DNA of 64,000 nucleotides from an uncultured Bacteroidales bacterium (GTDB lineage: Bacteria; Bacteroidota; Bacteroidia; Bacteroidales; Porphyromonadaceae): the NCBI GenBank assembly GCA_947290775.1, contig CAMYPM010000004.1:1-64000 (forward strand), read 5' to 3'. The stretch's first letter is position 1. Every line of letters starts with the position of its first letter. The notes beneath the pieces are model-generated. The model was not told the DNA's origin and searched no databases. It worked only from the letters and a program-made list of their open reading frames with translations. Below, one piece after another: positions 15,795 to 25,605 of this stretch. The position numbers and the translations under genes are program-made.

Positions 15795-16427
15795 ATGGCT
15801 AAGCAAAAGTGGTACACTGTATGGGTAGGAGCAGAAACAGGTATATTCGATTCATGGGAGGAATGCCGCAGTTATGTAGAAGGCTATAAAGGAGCTCGCT
15901 ACAAATCTTTCTCCTCTCGTGAAGAAGCCGAGGAAGCATTAGGCATACATCCGGATGCATTTCTTTCTACTCACAAAAAAGGATCAGTAAGAACAACTCG
16001 ATCCGTCCATGCCGAAGGAGTAATAGCTCGTAGTATAGCCGTGGACGGAGCTACCAGTGGTAATCCGGGACCTGCCGAGTATAGAGGCGTATGGGTAGAT
16101 ACAGGAGAGATCATTTTTACCTCCCCGCTATTTGAGGGGACGAACAATATTGCAGAGTTTCTTGCCATCGTTCATGCCATGGCACTCTGTGTCAAAACAG
16201 GCCAAAGCATCCCTATCTATTCCGACAGCCAAACAGCCATCAAGTGGGTTACAGAAGGGAAAGCAAAAAGCACTATACCGCACACCCAACGTTTTGAGCG
16301 TGCCCATCAACTAATTGCCCGAGCTGAGGCTTGGCTGGCAGGACATCCGAAGGAAACTCGTCCTCCTTTACTCAAGTGGAAAACAGAGCTGTGGGGAGAG
16401 ATACCGGCTGACTATGGACGAAAATAG
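15795..16427 (+). CDS. rnhA: Ribonuclease H with N-terminal hybrid-binding domain
   Basis: 210 residues. Residues ~1-50 are the RNA/DNA hybrid-binding (viroplasmin-like) domain: KWYTVWVGAETGIFDSWEEC and YKSFSSREEAEEAL. Residues ~75-205 are RNase HI with acidic catalytic residues in SIAVDGATSGNPG (Asp), TNNIAEFLAI (Glu) and IYSDSQTAIKW (Asp). It cleaves RNA in RNA:DNA hybrids and so removes primers and R-loops. This two-domain form is common in Bacteroidetes. Its 3' end overlaps the next gene by 14 nt. Confidence 0.9.
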   Translation: MAKQKWYTVWVGAETGIFDSWEECRSYVEGYKGARYKSFSSREEAEEALGIHPDAFLSTHKKGSVRTTRSVHAEGVIARSIAVDGATSGNPGPAEYRGVWVDTGEIIFTSPLFEGTNNIAEFLAIVHAMALCVKTGQSIPIYSDSQTAIKWVTEGKAKSTIPHTQRFERAHQLIARAEAWLAGHPKETRPPLLKWKTELWGEIPADYGRK

Positions 16428-17565
16428 ACTTCCCCGCCTATGGCTACTGAATATAGGCAACGAAGTAGCCTTAGGCAGTAAGGCGATACATTACACTCCT
16501 TCTCGATTGGTACGACAGATGCGTCGTGACCTTTCAGCCTTGCCGGCTTTTTTTGTTGGTGATAACCCACTTGATGCCGTTTGGATTGAGGAGGGGTTAC
16601 CCCCTTTACCGGAACGAAGTTGCCTACCTGCGAGACAATGCTATACGACGAAGCAGTTACTGCAAGCCGACTTCGATACACCTTTTCAGTTAGAGCTTTG
16701 GGGAAGAGAGCCCTCTCTTGTCCAACGGCTCATAAGGGATTACCCGGAGCTATTCGATAAGAAGATCATACCCCCTACTACAAAGCAACTACCCAATAGC
16801 TTTTTTGACCGAACCCTAACGGCAAACTTTCTAAAGGAATGGGATCTACCGACTCCTACAATTATAAACAATGAGCAAGAGCTGAAGATGTTTGCCAACG
16901 AATTGTCGCAAGATAAGTTTGTCATCAAACAACCTTTCAGCTCGTCCGGTAGGGGCATTCACCTCATTAATTCCAAGGAATACTCCAAGGTTCGTTGCAA
17001 ATATCCACTAATTGCAGAGCCCTATTACGAAAAAGTATCTGATTGGGCGATAGAATACACAATTGAAGGGAACAAATATATTCGTAAAGAGGCACTATCG
17101 CACTTTTACACCGACCACTTTCGCTATATAGGCAACACGGTTTGTTCTCAAGAAATGCTTTTGCAGCATCTTACAAATGAGGTAGGAAGCAGTATTATCG
17201 AACACGTAGTAGAAGCACACAAGAAGTTTCTCCTTCGCGAAGTTGTCCCCTACTACCAAGGTCCTGTAGGAATCGATATGATGAGCTACCGCAAGGGGAA
17301 TACATTATGCCTGCACCCCTTCGTAGAGATCAATATACGACACACCATGGGGAGTGTGGCAGAACGTCTATTCTCCCACTACGGATACAACGACAAGGAA
17401 TACTTCCTGCAGATTGAGCATTTGCCATCTCTAGAGGAAGAGGGCAACAATCCCTGCGAAAAGCCATACTTTGATTCAAACGGTAGACTTATTAGTGGAA
17501 AGATGTGGCTAAGTGGACGAGATGAAACGAGTCGCTTTGGAGCAAGTCTTAGCGCACTTCCTTAA
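16414..17565 (+). CDS. ATP-grasp domain protein of unknown substrate
   Basis: 383 residues from the ATG at 16414 inside the RNase H end; the open frame upstream to 16315 lies within RNase H and is not used. An ATP-grasp fold is suggested by the Lys-Pro-Ser-rich ATP loop (KFVIKQPFSSSGRGIHLI), the hinge strand LIAEPYYEKVSDWAIEYTIEG, and the metal-binding Asp/Glu/Asn in VGIDMM and PFVEINIRHTMG. ATP-grasp enzymes ligate carboxylates to amines or thiols via acyl phosphates. The N-terminal 130 residues match nothing I recognise. The overlap suggests coupled translation with RNase H. Confidence 0.65.
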   Translation: MDENRLPRLWLLNIGNEVALGSKAIHYTPSRLVRQMRRDLSALPAFFVGDNPLDAVWIEEGLPPLPERSCLPARQCYTTKQLLQADFDTPFQLELWGREPSLVQRLIRDYPELFDKKIIPPTTKQLPNSFFDRTLTANFLKEWDLPTPTIINNEQELKMFANELSQDKFVIKQPFSSSGRGIHLINSKEYSKVRCKYPLIAEPYYEKVSDWAIEYTIEGNKYIRKEALSHFYTDHFRYIGNTVCSQEMLLQHLTNEVGSSIIEHVVEAHKKFLLREVVPYYQGPVGIDMMSYRKGNTLCLHPFVEINIRHTMGSVAERLFSHYGYNDKEYFLQIEHLPSLEEEGNNPCEKPYFDSNGRLISGKMWLSGRDETSRFGASLSALP

Positions 17566-17770
17566 ATGTTCTTAGCCACCGTTTATAATTTGGGTAACGG
17601 GTCAATAAGAAAAGGTAAGGCCTTCCTTTAGAAGATGCTACAGAAACAATTGATACGACACGCACAGAATACCTACGCGAGCAGGTCAGAATACCCAAAT
17701 AACGTATCAAGAAAAGATATCATGCGAGTACCTCCAGCCACAACCGGGCTTATAAAGGCTCGTAAGGATT

Positions 17771-18517
17771 TTACAAAAGAGGAATGAGGCTCTGCGAAAG
17801 ACGATCATAACGAGGGATAAGCGTATCTACATCTCTTTTCAGACAGGCCGCTATCACCTCATATGAAAGAAAAGCTCTTAGCCGCCTAAAGTGTTCTCCT
17901 TTGCTAATAGCTTCTATGGGGTCATCACCTATTTCACGAGCTGCCAAAATAGCCAAGTAAGCCGCATCATCCAATTGTAGGGATACATTCTCCTTCATTA
18001 GGCTATCTGCCAGGTATCCGGCAAATAAACTATCTTCCAAACTTGCCTGCCCCATCCAACCGGCACCTACGACAAGAAGTGAAGCCTCAGCGTAATCCCT
18101 TACAATAAGTTCAGTCAATGCACCTATATTAGTGAAAGCGCCTATCAATATTTCCGCCTGACTGTATGCTTCTATGCCCTTAATCGTAGCGGTCCCATTA
18201 GTAGTGGTGAGGTAAATATCCTTTCCGGCCACTACTTCCGGAGTATAAGTTGCCGGATCATTACCAAGCTGTGCAGCACCAATACGCTTTCCCCCTCGCT
18301 CAGCTGCTACTATCACATTTGCTTCACCAATATGAGCCAATGCCTCCTCAAGAGAGGCAACGGGAATCACACGATTCGCTCCTGACGCTAAAGCCCGAGT
18401 AATGGTAGCAGTAGCACGAAGAGCATCCACTACTATCACCACATCATACAAGCTTGTACCCTCAGTCAGGTAATGATCCAATAAGATACGGCTAGGACAA
18501 TGAGAGAAACGCATCAT
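17771..18517 (-). CDS. comB: 2-phosphosulfolactate phosphatase family protein (ComB-like)
   Basis: 248 residues. The family motifs are VVIVVDALRATATITRAL, AAERGGKRIGAAQLGNDPA and TTTNGTATIKG, followed by VVGAGWMGQASLEDSLFAGYLAD. In methanogens ComB makes sulfolactate for coenzyme M. Bacteria without coenzyme M carry the same family, and the real substrate here is unknown, possibly another 2-phospho-hydroxy acid. It is in a minus-strand run after gcvT and a small membrane protein. The 205-bp gap to the ATP-grasp gene holds no clear feature. Confidence 0.8.
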   Translation of the reverse strand: MMRFSHCPSRILLDHYLTEGTSLYDVVIVVDALRATATITRALASGANRVIPVASLEEALAHIGEANVIVAAERGGKRIGAAQLGNDPATYTPEVVAGKDIYLTTTNGTATIKGIEAYSQAEILIGAFTNIGALTELIVRDYAEASLLVVGAGWMGQASLEDSLFAGYLADSLMKENVSLQLDDAAYLAILAAREIGDDPIEAISKGEHFRRLRAFLSYEVIAACLKRDVDTLIPRYDRLSQSLIPLL

Positions 18518-18535
18518 TTATCTGTGCAATTTGCT

Positions 18536-19066
18536 TTATATATTCTTTGAGGGCTCATTCTCTTTCAAGGAGCTTTTTTGAGATACCTCTGTAGCGTCTT
18601 CCCTTACTTCTAATGAATTCTCCTCAGAAGAATAGAGACGAGTGTAACTATCTTGTAAAGCTTGGATAAATTGCTCTCCGTTTCTCAATTTGAGAAAATC
18701 ACTTCCTCGGCTTGTCACTAACTTAACCTCCTTCGTATGAGGCAGCCAAGTAGCTTGATAGATTGTTTGAAGCGAGGCTACACTTTGCAGTTTATCACTC
18801 CACACAATAGCTACTTGCAGCTCCTTATCCGCCTGATTGATATAGTAAAACTCTTTAGTTCTGAGCAGTAGCACCAATGCAACAACCCACCCCACAAGCA
18901 AAGGTAGGTAAGTCCACCATGGGGCAGTGCTTTTCTGGGGGAGCAATACCAGTAGAAGTACTATTAGTATCAGTAACAGGGAGGCAACCACAAGCGTGGG
19001 ACCTTTCTTTAGCAAGGCCCCACGCAGATAGTACCGTTCTTCTATAGGAACGTTTGATTTAGTCAA
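18536..19066 (-). CDS. Small membrane protein, two transmembrane helices
   Basis: 176 residues; no named family recognised. The basic N-terminus (RYYLRGALLKKGP) is followed by two hydrophobic segments, about residues 23-43 (TLVVASLLLILIVLLLVLLP) and 50-68 (WWTYLPLLVGWVVALVLLL). A ~75-residue soluble domain follows that could be a bacterial PH-like domain (KEFYYINQADKELQVAIVWSDK). The tail is Ser/Glu/Lys-rich and probably disordered. It lies 12 nt after gcvT and 18 nt before comB. Confidence 0.6.
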   Translation of the reverse strand: MTKSNVPIEERYYLRGALLKKGPTLVVASLLLILIVLLLVLLPQKSTAPWWTYLPLLVGWVVALVLLLRTKEFYYINQADKELQVAIVWSDKLQSVASLQTIYQATWLPHTKEVKLVTSRGSDFLKLRNGEQFIQALQDSYTRLYSSEENSLEVREDATEVSQKSSLKENEPSKNI

Positions 19067-19078
19067 GATGAATTACGC

Positions 19079-20167
19079 TTATTTTCTAAAAGGCAATTTT
19101 ACGATCTCTGCCTTAAGGTTCTTATTACGAACTTGAATAGCTATCTCGGTACCCACCTTAGCATATTCTTTTTCTACATAACCTAAGCCAATACCCTTCT
19201 TCATAGCCGGTGACATAGTACCGCTGGTTACCTTGCCAATTGCTTTACCTTCTGCATTAGCAATCACGTAATCTTTACGTGGAATACCCTTGTCCTTCAG
19301 TTCAAAGGCGACCAGTTTGCGTGTAAGTGCCCCTGCTTTCTGCTCTTCAAGGAGCTTGCGACCAATCAATGCTTCCTTTCCATCCACGAGCTTCGTAATC
19401 CAACCCAATCCGGCTTCTATGGGAGAGGTCGTTTCATCTATATCATTTCCGTATAGACAGAAACCCATCTCCAAGCGAAGCGTATCGCGACAACCCAAAC
19501 CGGCAGGCATAACTCCAAAGTTCTTTCCCTCTTCAAAGAGAGCGTTCCAAATCTTCTCTGCATAAGTCGGATAGAAGTACAGCTCAAAACCTCCGGCTCC
19601 TGTATAGCCCGTATTTGAAATAATCACATTCGGACAACCGGCAAAGTCACCTACTTTGAATGTGTAATAGGGTATTTCACTAAGATTAATATCTGTAAGG
19701 CACTGCATCAACTCCGTAGCCTTGGGTCCTTGAATAGCCAGCTGTGCAATATTGTCGGAGGCATTCTCAAGTTCTGCACCCATCGTATTATGCTTCTGGC
19801 ACCATGCCCAGTCCTTTTCTACGTTAGCTGCATTAGGAACCATCATGTACTTATCTTCTTCGTAGCGGTAAAGCAGGAAATCGTCCATAATACCCCCCTT
19901 ATCTGTCGGGAAGCAGCTGTACTGAATTTGTCCTACTTCAAGCTTAGAGGCATCATTAGAAGAAACCTTCTGAAGGAATTCGAGAGCCTTTGGTCCCTTT
20001 ACCCAAAACTCTCCCATATGGGATACGTCGAAGATGCCCACGTTCTGAAGCACATTCATATGCTCCTCTATAATTCCCGTGTATTCTATCGGCATATTGT
20101 AGCCGGCAAACTCGTGCATTTTGGCACCCAAAGCGATATGCTTCTCTGTAAATGGTGTTGTCTTCAT
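19079..20167 (-). CDS. gcvT: Aminomethyltransferase (glycine cleavage T protein)
   Basis: 362 residues. GcvT passes the methylene group from the lipoyl-bound H protein to tetrahydrofolate and releases ammonia. The opening [19 protein letters not shown], the signature [16 protein letters not shown], and the folate-domain residues in [12 protein letters not shown] and [13 protein letters not shown] are typical. Length is normal. GcvP and GcvH are not in the window. A TATCTTTG box lies about 40 bp upstream, so gcvT may start the gcvT-membrane protein-comB unit. Confidence 0.95.
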   Translation of the reverse strand: MKTTPFTEKHIALGAKMHEFAGYNMPIEYTGIIEEHMNVLQNVGIFDVSHMGEFWVKGPKALEFLQKVSSNDASKLEVGQIQYSCFPTDKGGIMDDFLLYRYEEDKYMMVPNAANVEKDWAWCQKHNTMGAELENASDNIAQLAIQGPKATELMQCLTDINLSEIPYYTFKVGDFAGCPNVIISNTGYTGAGGFELYFYPTYAEKIWNALFEEGKNFGVMPAGLGCRDTLRLEMGFCLYGNDIDETTSPIEAGLGWITKLVDGKEALIGRKLLEEQKAGALTRKLVAFELKDKGIPRKDYVIANAEGKAIGKVTSGTMSPAMKKGIGLGYVEKEYAKVGTEIAIQVRNKNLKAEIVKLPFRK

Positions 20168-20206
20168 ATTATATTTATCTTTTCAATCCTTAGTAATTCT
20201 TTCTCA

Positions 20207-20214
20207 CAAAGATA
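20207..20214 (-). promoter_or_regulatory. Bacteroidetes -7 box for gcvT
   Basis: TATCTTTG on the minus strand, 40 bp upstream of the gcvT ATG. No TTG at the expected -33 spacing. Confidence 0.45.
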
Positions 20215-20276
20215 AGGCTTTGTATGCATAAATCCTCACCTTTAAATCTCTATTGACAAAATCCGGCAAACAGACT

Positions 20277-21287
20277 TCAAGCCTCATCTAAGAATGCACG
20301 AATCGTCGCTTGTGCCGCCCTCTCCCTCTTATCTGTTGGCTTGGAGAAAACGCCCATTTCCCACAGTTCGGCTACCATACGTCTTGCCTCGGCACGCTCC
20401 TCAGGCTCCTTGATTAGACGGATCTTACCCAGCATAGAGCAATGAACTACAGCCCACATAAAGTTCCGCTCCCATTGAGTGCGCTGATACTCGGTCGCAC
20501 GCTCCTGATACATGGGATAGGTGTGTTTGAGCCCCTCCACATTGAAATAGAGTTTTTTCAGTTGATCTCTCTGAGCTGTTATAGAGTGAAAGTTTGATCG
20601 ATAGTAATAAAGCGGGAGTTGGGTAATGGTTACGCTTGGATTCTTCAACATCACCTCACTCCACCAAGGGAAGTCTTCATAAGAAAGTCCTTTGATAAAA
20701 GGAATATCCGCAATCAACTCTCGCTTGAAAAGGTATTTCCACACATAACAATGTTTGATGGGATCTTTTATGGAAGAATGCGAATACTCCACAGCATGAG
20801 CATAAACATCCTGCGTTACCACCCTTTTTACTCGTTCCGGATGATAACGCTTCTTTATTCCATAGGGCATTACGCTATCGGTATTGCGCCCCAAGTGGTG
20901 ATGCACTAATGTTTTCAAGCGATAGCGATTGTCTTTATACCACGATACGATATCCGTTCCCTCTTTTTCAATTAGGTAGGCAGCTATTTCCATCGTCTGA
21001 GGGTGGATAAAATCATCCGAATCCAAGTACATTACGTACTTACCGCTTGTGTGCTGCATACCCGTATTACGAGCATCCGAAAGCCCCCCATTCTCCTGAT
21101 CAATAACTACAATACGGCTATCTCGAGCTGCGTATTCTCGCAAGATCTGAGGGCAATTGTCGGGAGAACCATCATTCACACAAATTGCCTCCCAATCAGT
21201 GTAAGTCTGTGCCAGTACACTCTCCAAGCACTGCCTGAGATACGGCTCCACCTTATAGACGGGAATAATAACGGAAATACCCACCAT
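20277..21287 (-). CDS. Family 2 glycosyltransferase
   Basis: 336 residues with a GT-A fold: ISVIIPVYKVEPYLRQCLES at the N-terminus, the donor-binding VNDGSPDN, GGLSDARNTGMQ, and the metal-binding DSDDFI (DxD-like) near residue 92. It transfers a sugar from a nucleotide donor, probably to a cell-surface glycan. Donor and acceptor cannot be read from sequence. There is no membrane segment. It starts 4 nt after the gltX stop, so it is probably cotranscribed with it; there is no surrounding polysaccharide locus. Confidence 0.85.
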   Translation of the reverse strand: MVGISVIIPVYKVEPYLRQCLESVLAQTYTDWEAICVNDGSPDNCPQILREYAARDSRIVVIDQENGGLSDARNTGMQHTSGKYVMYLDSDDFIHPQTMEIAAYLIEKEGTDIVSWYKDNRYRLKTLVHHHLGRNTDSVMPYGIKKRYHPERVKRVVTQDVYAHAVEYSHSSIKDPIKHCYVWKYLFKRELIADIPFIKGLSYEDFPWWSEVMLKNPSVTITQLPLYYYRSNFHSITAQRDQLKKLYFNVEGLKHTYPMYQERATEYQRTQWERNFMWAVVHCSMLGKIRLIKEPEERAEARRMVAELWEMGVFSKPTDKRERAAQATIRAFLDEA

Positions 21288-21291
21288 TGTA

Positions 21292-22806
21292 CTATTTAAT
21301 TGAAGCGACTGCCTGCTCTATTCTGCGCACAGACTCTTCTCTTCCCAAAATAGCCAGTATATCTGCCAAATGAGGTCCACTTAATGCACCTACTAAAGCC
21401 AAACGCATTGCGTTCATCACAGCACCCGTTGAGTAATTGTTTGCAGCAATCATCTCCTCCAAAGCCGCTTCTATTGGCTCACTTTCAAAGGGACTAACTG
21501 TCTGGAGCGTCTTTACAACCTCTTGCATTTGGAGAGGGGTATCTTCCTTCCAACGCTTCTTCACCGCCTTCGCATCATAGGTAGTGGGGGCTTCGTAGAA
21601 AAAGCGTGCTTCTGCTAACATATCGGGCAATAGTTTTACACGATCTTTAATAGCCACCGCCACTGCTGCCGTATTGATTTCTCCTTCGTTTATGCCGTTC
21701 AAAGTGAGCTGCCTACGCAGTTCTGTAGCCAACTCGTCACTTGACATCTCAAGGATATAGTAATGGTTGAACCACTTTCCTTTCTCAAAATCAAACTTTG
21801 CACCGCTCTTTGAGCATCGCTCCAACGAGAAAGCCTTCGTAAGCTCCTGCATACTCATAACCTCTCGATCATCTCCGGGATTCCATCCCAGAAGTGCCAA
21901 GAAATTAACCACTGCCTGAGGTAGGTAACCACTTTCGCGATAACCTGAAGAAATAGCACCGGATACCGGATCATGCCACTCTAACGGGAAGACAGGGAAG
22001 CCAAGACGGTCTCCATCCCGCTTACTCAGTTTACCATTGCCTTCCGGCTTGAGCAACAACGACAGATGGGCAAACTCAGGCATCTGCCAGCCGAAAGCTT
22101 CATACAGCAACTTATGCAACGGAGAGCTGGGCAACCACTCTTCGCCTCGGATCACATGGGTAACCTCCATCAGGTGGTCATCTACTATATTAGCCAAGTG
22201 ATAGGTAGGCAAATCATCACTCTGCTTATAGAGCACTTTGTCGTCCAAAATAGAAGAATTGATACGCACCTCACCACGTATCAGATCATTTACCACTACT
22301 TCTTGTCCCGGATCAACTTTAAAGCGAACCACATAAGGCACACCGGCTTTCTCCAGTGCAGCACACTCATCGCTGCTTAGCGAAAGACTATTCTTCATGC
22401 TCAATCGGGTTGTTGCATCGTATTGGAAGTTGGGCAACTCAGCGCGCTTAGCATCTAATTCTTCCGCAGTATCATACGCTTTGTAGGCCTTACCGGCAGC
22501 AAGTAACTCGCCTACATACTTACGATATATGTCCCGACGCTCACTCTGACGATATGGAGCATGGGGACCGCCCTTACCGATACCCTCATCTATCTCTATA
22601 CCCAACCAATCTAAGGCTTCAATAATATAAGCCTCAGCACCGGGGACAAAGCGCTTGCTGTCGGTATCCTCAATACGTAAGATCATTGTTCCCCCGAAGT
22701 GACGGGCAAAGAGATAATTATATAGCGCAGTACGCACTCCTCCTATATGGAGTGGTCCCGTAGGACTTGGTGCAAAGCGCACACGTGGTTTCTTTATATC
22801 ACTCAT
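21292..22806 (-). CDS. gltX: Glutamyl-tRNA synthetase
   Basis: 504 residues, a class I aminoacyl-tRNA synthetase. The HIGH motif is [20 protein letters not shown], the KMSKS motif appears as GKLSKRDGD, and [24 protein letters not shown] is the conserved GluRS/GlnRS block. The C-terminal helical anticodon domain is complete. The window carries two tRNA-Gln genes; whether Gln-tRNA is made directly or by transamidation is not shown here. A TACCTTTG box lies 62 bp upstream. Confidence 0.96.
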   Translation of the reverse strand: MSDIKKPRVRFAPSPTGPLHIGGVRTALYNYLFARHFGGTMILRIEDTDSKRFVPGAEAYIIEALDWLGIEIDEGIGKGGPHAPYRQSERRDIYRKYVGELLAAGKAYKAYDTAEELDAKRAELPNFQYDATTRLSMKNSLSLSSDECAALEKAGVPYVVRFKVDPGQEVVVNDLIRGEVRINSSILDDKVLYKQSDDLPTYHLANIVDDHLMEVTHVIRGEEWLPSSPLHKLLYEAFGWQMPEFAHLSLLLKPEGNGKLSKRDGDRLGFPVFPLEWHDPVSGAISSGYRESGYLPQAVVNFLALLGWNPGDDREVMSMQELTKAFSLERCSKSGAKFDFEKGKWFNHYYILEMSSDELATELRRQLTLNGINEGEINTAAVAVAIKDRVKLLPDMLAEARFFYEAPTTYDAKAVKKRWKEDTPLQMQEVVKTLQTVSPFESEPIEAALEEMIAANNYSTGAVMNAMRLALVGALSGPHLADILAILGREESVRRIEQAVASIK

Positions 22807-22867
22807 TTTCTTTCTATCTACTCAGAAAAGGCTCCGAAAAAGCCTATCCAATCTTGCTTACTAAACA

Positions 22868-22875
22868 CAAAGGTA
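22868..22875 (-). promoter_or_regulatory. Bacteroidetes -7 box for gltX
   Basis: TACCTTTG on the minus strand, 62 bp upstream of gltX. The -33 element is not obvious. Confidence 0.5.
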
Positions 22876-22982
22876 CTCTCTTTATAAATAATACAGTCTA
22901 CCGATTAGTCAAAGCAGCGTAAGGCATCATTAGGACACTCAGGTTCCATAATAAAGCATAATACATCAAGGGATCTTAAATC

Positions 22983-23070
22983 TTTTATCCGAACCTTTTT
23001 GGAAAAACCCTATAGGATTTTCTCAAAAACCCTACAGCCTTTTCCGAGAAACCCTATAGGGTTTTTCCAA
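22983..23070. repeat. 22-bp-period dyad array C (4 units)
   Basis: Units start exactly at 22983, 23005, 23027 and 23049. The last core, AAACCCTATAGGGTTT, is a perfect 16-nt palindrome; the others are AAACCC-TATA-GGATTT and AAACCC-TACA-GCCTTT. The first is diverged (ATCCGAACCTTTTT) and resembles array D. The array lies between the divergent gltX and DUF1648 genes. Confidence 0.8.
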
Positions 23071-23198
23071 TATTGATGCAACCTCGTCATCAAGCGTATA
23101 GTTGCGTCTCTTAGAAAAGTTCCATTGCAGAAAATAAGCGAATCTCTTTCTAATGCTTTTTTACCTATCTTCGTACCACTAACCCACAGGGAAAAAGG

Positions 23199-23705
23199 AT
23201 GAAACAGGGCAACAACTTCACCAAAAATAAAATACCCCTAACCATACGGATAATGGGCATCACCTCATTGGCCGTTGCCCTTGCCGCTGCAGTTTTGTTA
23301 GCTCTTTATTATAGTAAGATACCTGACTCTATTCCCACACACTATGGGGTCAATAGGTCAGCAGATGGATGGGGAGCAAAAGCCTTTCTTTGGTATATAG
23401 TAGTAGGTAATATATTGCTCAATATACTGCTCAGTGGAATAATCCGGCTCCCTATAAAGGGGATTAACCCCTCATGGGGGAAACAAGCAAACTCAGCTTG
23501 CGTCAATAGGGCAACAGCCGGCTTATTAGCGATTACTCGTCTATTTATCTCATTGATCTTTGTATCAACTGCAGCGGTCATGGCTCTTTCAGTGGAGAAG
23601 TATCCGGTAAGTTTGACAATCCTCAATACGCTTTTGCCCATAGTCTGCTTTGCTTACGGCATAAGGTTAGTAATCCTAACGAATAAAGAAGCCATAAAAA
23701 AATAA
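23199..23705 (+). CDS. DUF1648 membrane protein
   Basis: 168 residues. Four hydrophobic segments (about 18-42, 66-84, 112-132 and 140-162) indicate an integral membrane protein. The DUF1648 signature lies after the first helix: YSKIPDSIPTHYGVNRSADGWGAK. The family includes SdpI-like immunity/signal proteins and many uncharacterised proteins; no SdpABC toxin genes are nearby, so no function is assigned. It is a single gene ended by a hairpin shared with pfp. Confidence 0.75.
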   Translation: MKQGNNFTKNKIPLTIRIMGITSLAVALAAAVLLALYYSKIPDSIPTHYGVNRSADGWGAKAFLWYIVVGNILLNILLSGIIRLPIKGINPSWGKQANSACVNRATAGLLAITRLFISLIFVSTAAVMALSVEKYPVSLTILNTLLPIVCFAYGIRLVILTNKEAIKK

Positions 23706-23744
23706 AACATCTGCCCCCATTCAAGACGAATGAGAGCAGATGTT
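23706..23744. terminator. Bidirectional terminator between the DUF1648 gene and pfp
   Basis: AACATCTGC pairs with GCAGATGTT, with an inner CATTC/GAATG stem, between two convergent genes; AATAAA precedes it on the left. The T run is weak. Confidence 0.7.
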
Positions 23745-23763
23745 CAAAGTATTCCTTTAGGGA

Positions 23764-25458
23764 TCAGTGCTGCTCCCTCAAAGCCTCTTCACTATCTTCC
23801 TCAGCGGAGAGATCGTGCTCCAAGCGAAGCGTAATAGTAGTACTATCACATACTGCCGAAGGACCAAAGTATTGTATTGGTCCCGGGTAACGAAAGTCAA
23901 CGGCTCGTGCTCGTTGCTCTCTATGCTCAACAAAATAACGGAAGGGGGCACCCTCAAGATCCACAAGACTCTTTTTGACTACCGGTAGACATCGTCCCTC
24001 GCGTTCTTCCATATGCATCATGGAAACAAAGGGTACACCACGCGGTTTCCATTCACCCGGAAAAGCAACCAAGTTACCCACAGCAGCCATATATCCATTG
24101 GCATGATGGGAAGCTAATGCAACAGCCGTGAGCCCTAAGGCATAGCAATAGGCGGCATCGAAGTTACTTGGCATGGAGGAGCGACCCTCATATCCGAAGA
24201 AATGTGTAAGTGCAGAGAACTTACCATCATAGTTGCCTCGCTCCTTGCGTTTCTTGAGTTCTTTGCGCACAAGACTCACAATCAACTCCTCTGTTTGCAC
24301 ACGACTCACTTGTACATTACCATGCGGATCTCGCTCTAACATTAACTGACCGGCCACCTCATTAGGAAGGGATAAGAATACTTCAGCACTCTCCGTAGTC
24401 AGCTTGCTCGCAATGTAACGTACTACCTCACTTTTCTTTACGATAAGTAGATTCTTCTCATTCACACGAAGCACCTCATTGAGCTCATTGATCAATCGCC
24501 TCATGCGGGGTACAAACTCTATCAGTCCCTCGGGAATAAGGACTACACCAAATGGGTAACCTCGATTGTAACGATCTACCACCACATCGGCAATAATCTG
24601 CACGATATCGTCTAAAGTTTGTTGCTTGGCTTCTACCTCTTCGCTTATGATAGCTATCGTGGGCTGCGTCTGCAAAGCACACTCCAAGGTTAAGTGGGAA
24701 GCACTGCGCCCCATTAGTTTAATGAAGTGCCAGTATTTCTTCGCAGAATAGCAGTCTCGTTGTATATTACCAACTAATTCGGCATACACCTTTACACAGG
24801 TATCAAACCCGAAAGAGGTCTCTATAAAACGATTCTTGAGATCCCCATCAATAGTTTTGGGACAACCTATTACGCAAAGTTTCTCCTCTTTCTCTGCACA
24901 GTACTCCGCCAATAGAGCTCCGTTGGTTGCTGAATCATCTCCACCAATAATAACCAGAGCCGAAAGATCCAAGCGATGCGCGATGTCAATCACACGCTCA
25001 AAGTCCTCTACACACTCTATTTTGGTACGATCCGAGCCAATCATATCAAAACCGCCACTATTGCGATAGCGATCAATGAGACTCTTATGAAGCTCTATAA
25101 ATTGATGCTTAATCAAGCCGCCCGGCCCCATCAAAAAGCCGTACAGACGAGAAGCTGCATGATATGCTTTTAAGGCATCATAAATAGCCGCAATTACATT
25201 ATGTCCTCCGGGTGCTTGTCCTCCGGAGAGCACTACTCCCACATGAAGCGGGCGCATGTTATTTCTTTTCGAGCCATTACTCTCCTGTATGGTGAGCAGG
25301 GGTAAGTGGCAGGTATTGGGGAATAGCCGCTTAATCTCTTCTTCCACAGGGGGAAGATCCTCCGAAGAGTCAATATCCACTTGATAGTTTTCCTCCAATA
25401 CTGCGGGTATCTCCGGCTTATAATACTCTCTTAGCTTATCTAATCGTATGTAGGTCAT
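23764..25458 (-). CDS. pfp: PPi-dependent phosphofructokinase
   Basis: 564 residues, the long PFP form. It phosphorylates fructose 6-phosphate using pyrophosphate, reversibly. The N-terminal GVVLSGGQAPGGHNV, the nucleotide-site GGDDSATNGALLAEY (Asp where ATP enzymes have Gly) and the catalytic CPKTIDGDLKN (TIDGD) identify it. The FGFDTCVKVYAELVGN and KLMGRSASHLTLECALQ blocks are typical of PFPs. Being reversible, it can serve glycolysis and gluconeogenesis, as expected in an anaerobe. It has its own promoter. Confidence 0.92.
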   Translation of the reverse strand: MTYIRLDKLREYYKPEIPAVLEENYQVDIDSSEDLPPVEEEIKRLFPNTCHLPLLTIQESNGSKRNNMRPLHVGVVLSGGQAPGGHNVIAAIYDALKAYHAASRLYGFLMGPGGLIKHQFIELHKSLIDRYRNSGGFDMIGSDRTKIECVEDFERVIDIAHRLDLSALVIIGGDDSATNGALLAEYCAEKEEKLCVIGCPKTIDGDLKNRFIETSFGFDTCVKVYAELVGNIQRDCYSAKKYWHFIKLMGRSASHLTLECALQTQPTIAIISEEVEAKQQTLDDIVQIIADVVVDRYNRGYPFGVVLIPEGLIEFVPRMRRLINELNEVLRVNEKNLLIVKKSEVVRYIASKLTTESAEVFLSLPNEVAGQLMLERDPHGNVQVSRVQTEELIVSLVRKELKKRKERGNYDGKFSALTHFFGYEGRSSMPSNFDAAYCYALGLTAVALASHHANGYMAAVGNLVAFPGEWKPRGVPFVSMMHMEEREGRCLPVVKKSLVDLEGAPFRYFVEHREQRARAVDFRYPGPIQYFGPSAVCDSTTITLRLEHDLSAEEDSEEALREQH

Positions 25459-25487
25459 TGCTCGTTCCTCCTATAAAATCCTTGTAG

Positions 25488-25517
25488 CAAAGATATAGAC
25501 TGTACATTACATATCAA
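25488..25517 (-). promoter_or_regulatory. pfp promoter
   Basis: Minus-strand TTG (25515-25517), 19 bp, then TATCTTTG (25488-25495): a complete -33/-7 pair 30 bp upstream of the pfp start. Confidence 0.65.
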
Positions 25518-25585
25518 TAAAGAAATCAGTTAATGAGAATATTTATCTTGAGGAGGTAAGAGCACCTGCAGTGCAGTCAAATGCT

Positions 25586-25593
25586 TACCTTTG
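25586..25593 (+). promoter_or_regulatory. lptD -7 box giving a very short leader
   Basis: TACCTTTG lies 13 bp before the ATG at 25606, so transcription should begin only a few bases from the start codon. A second ATG (25615) in the same frame is an alternative start. Confidence 0.5.
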
Positions 25594-25605
25594 TGACCGC
25601 AAAGG

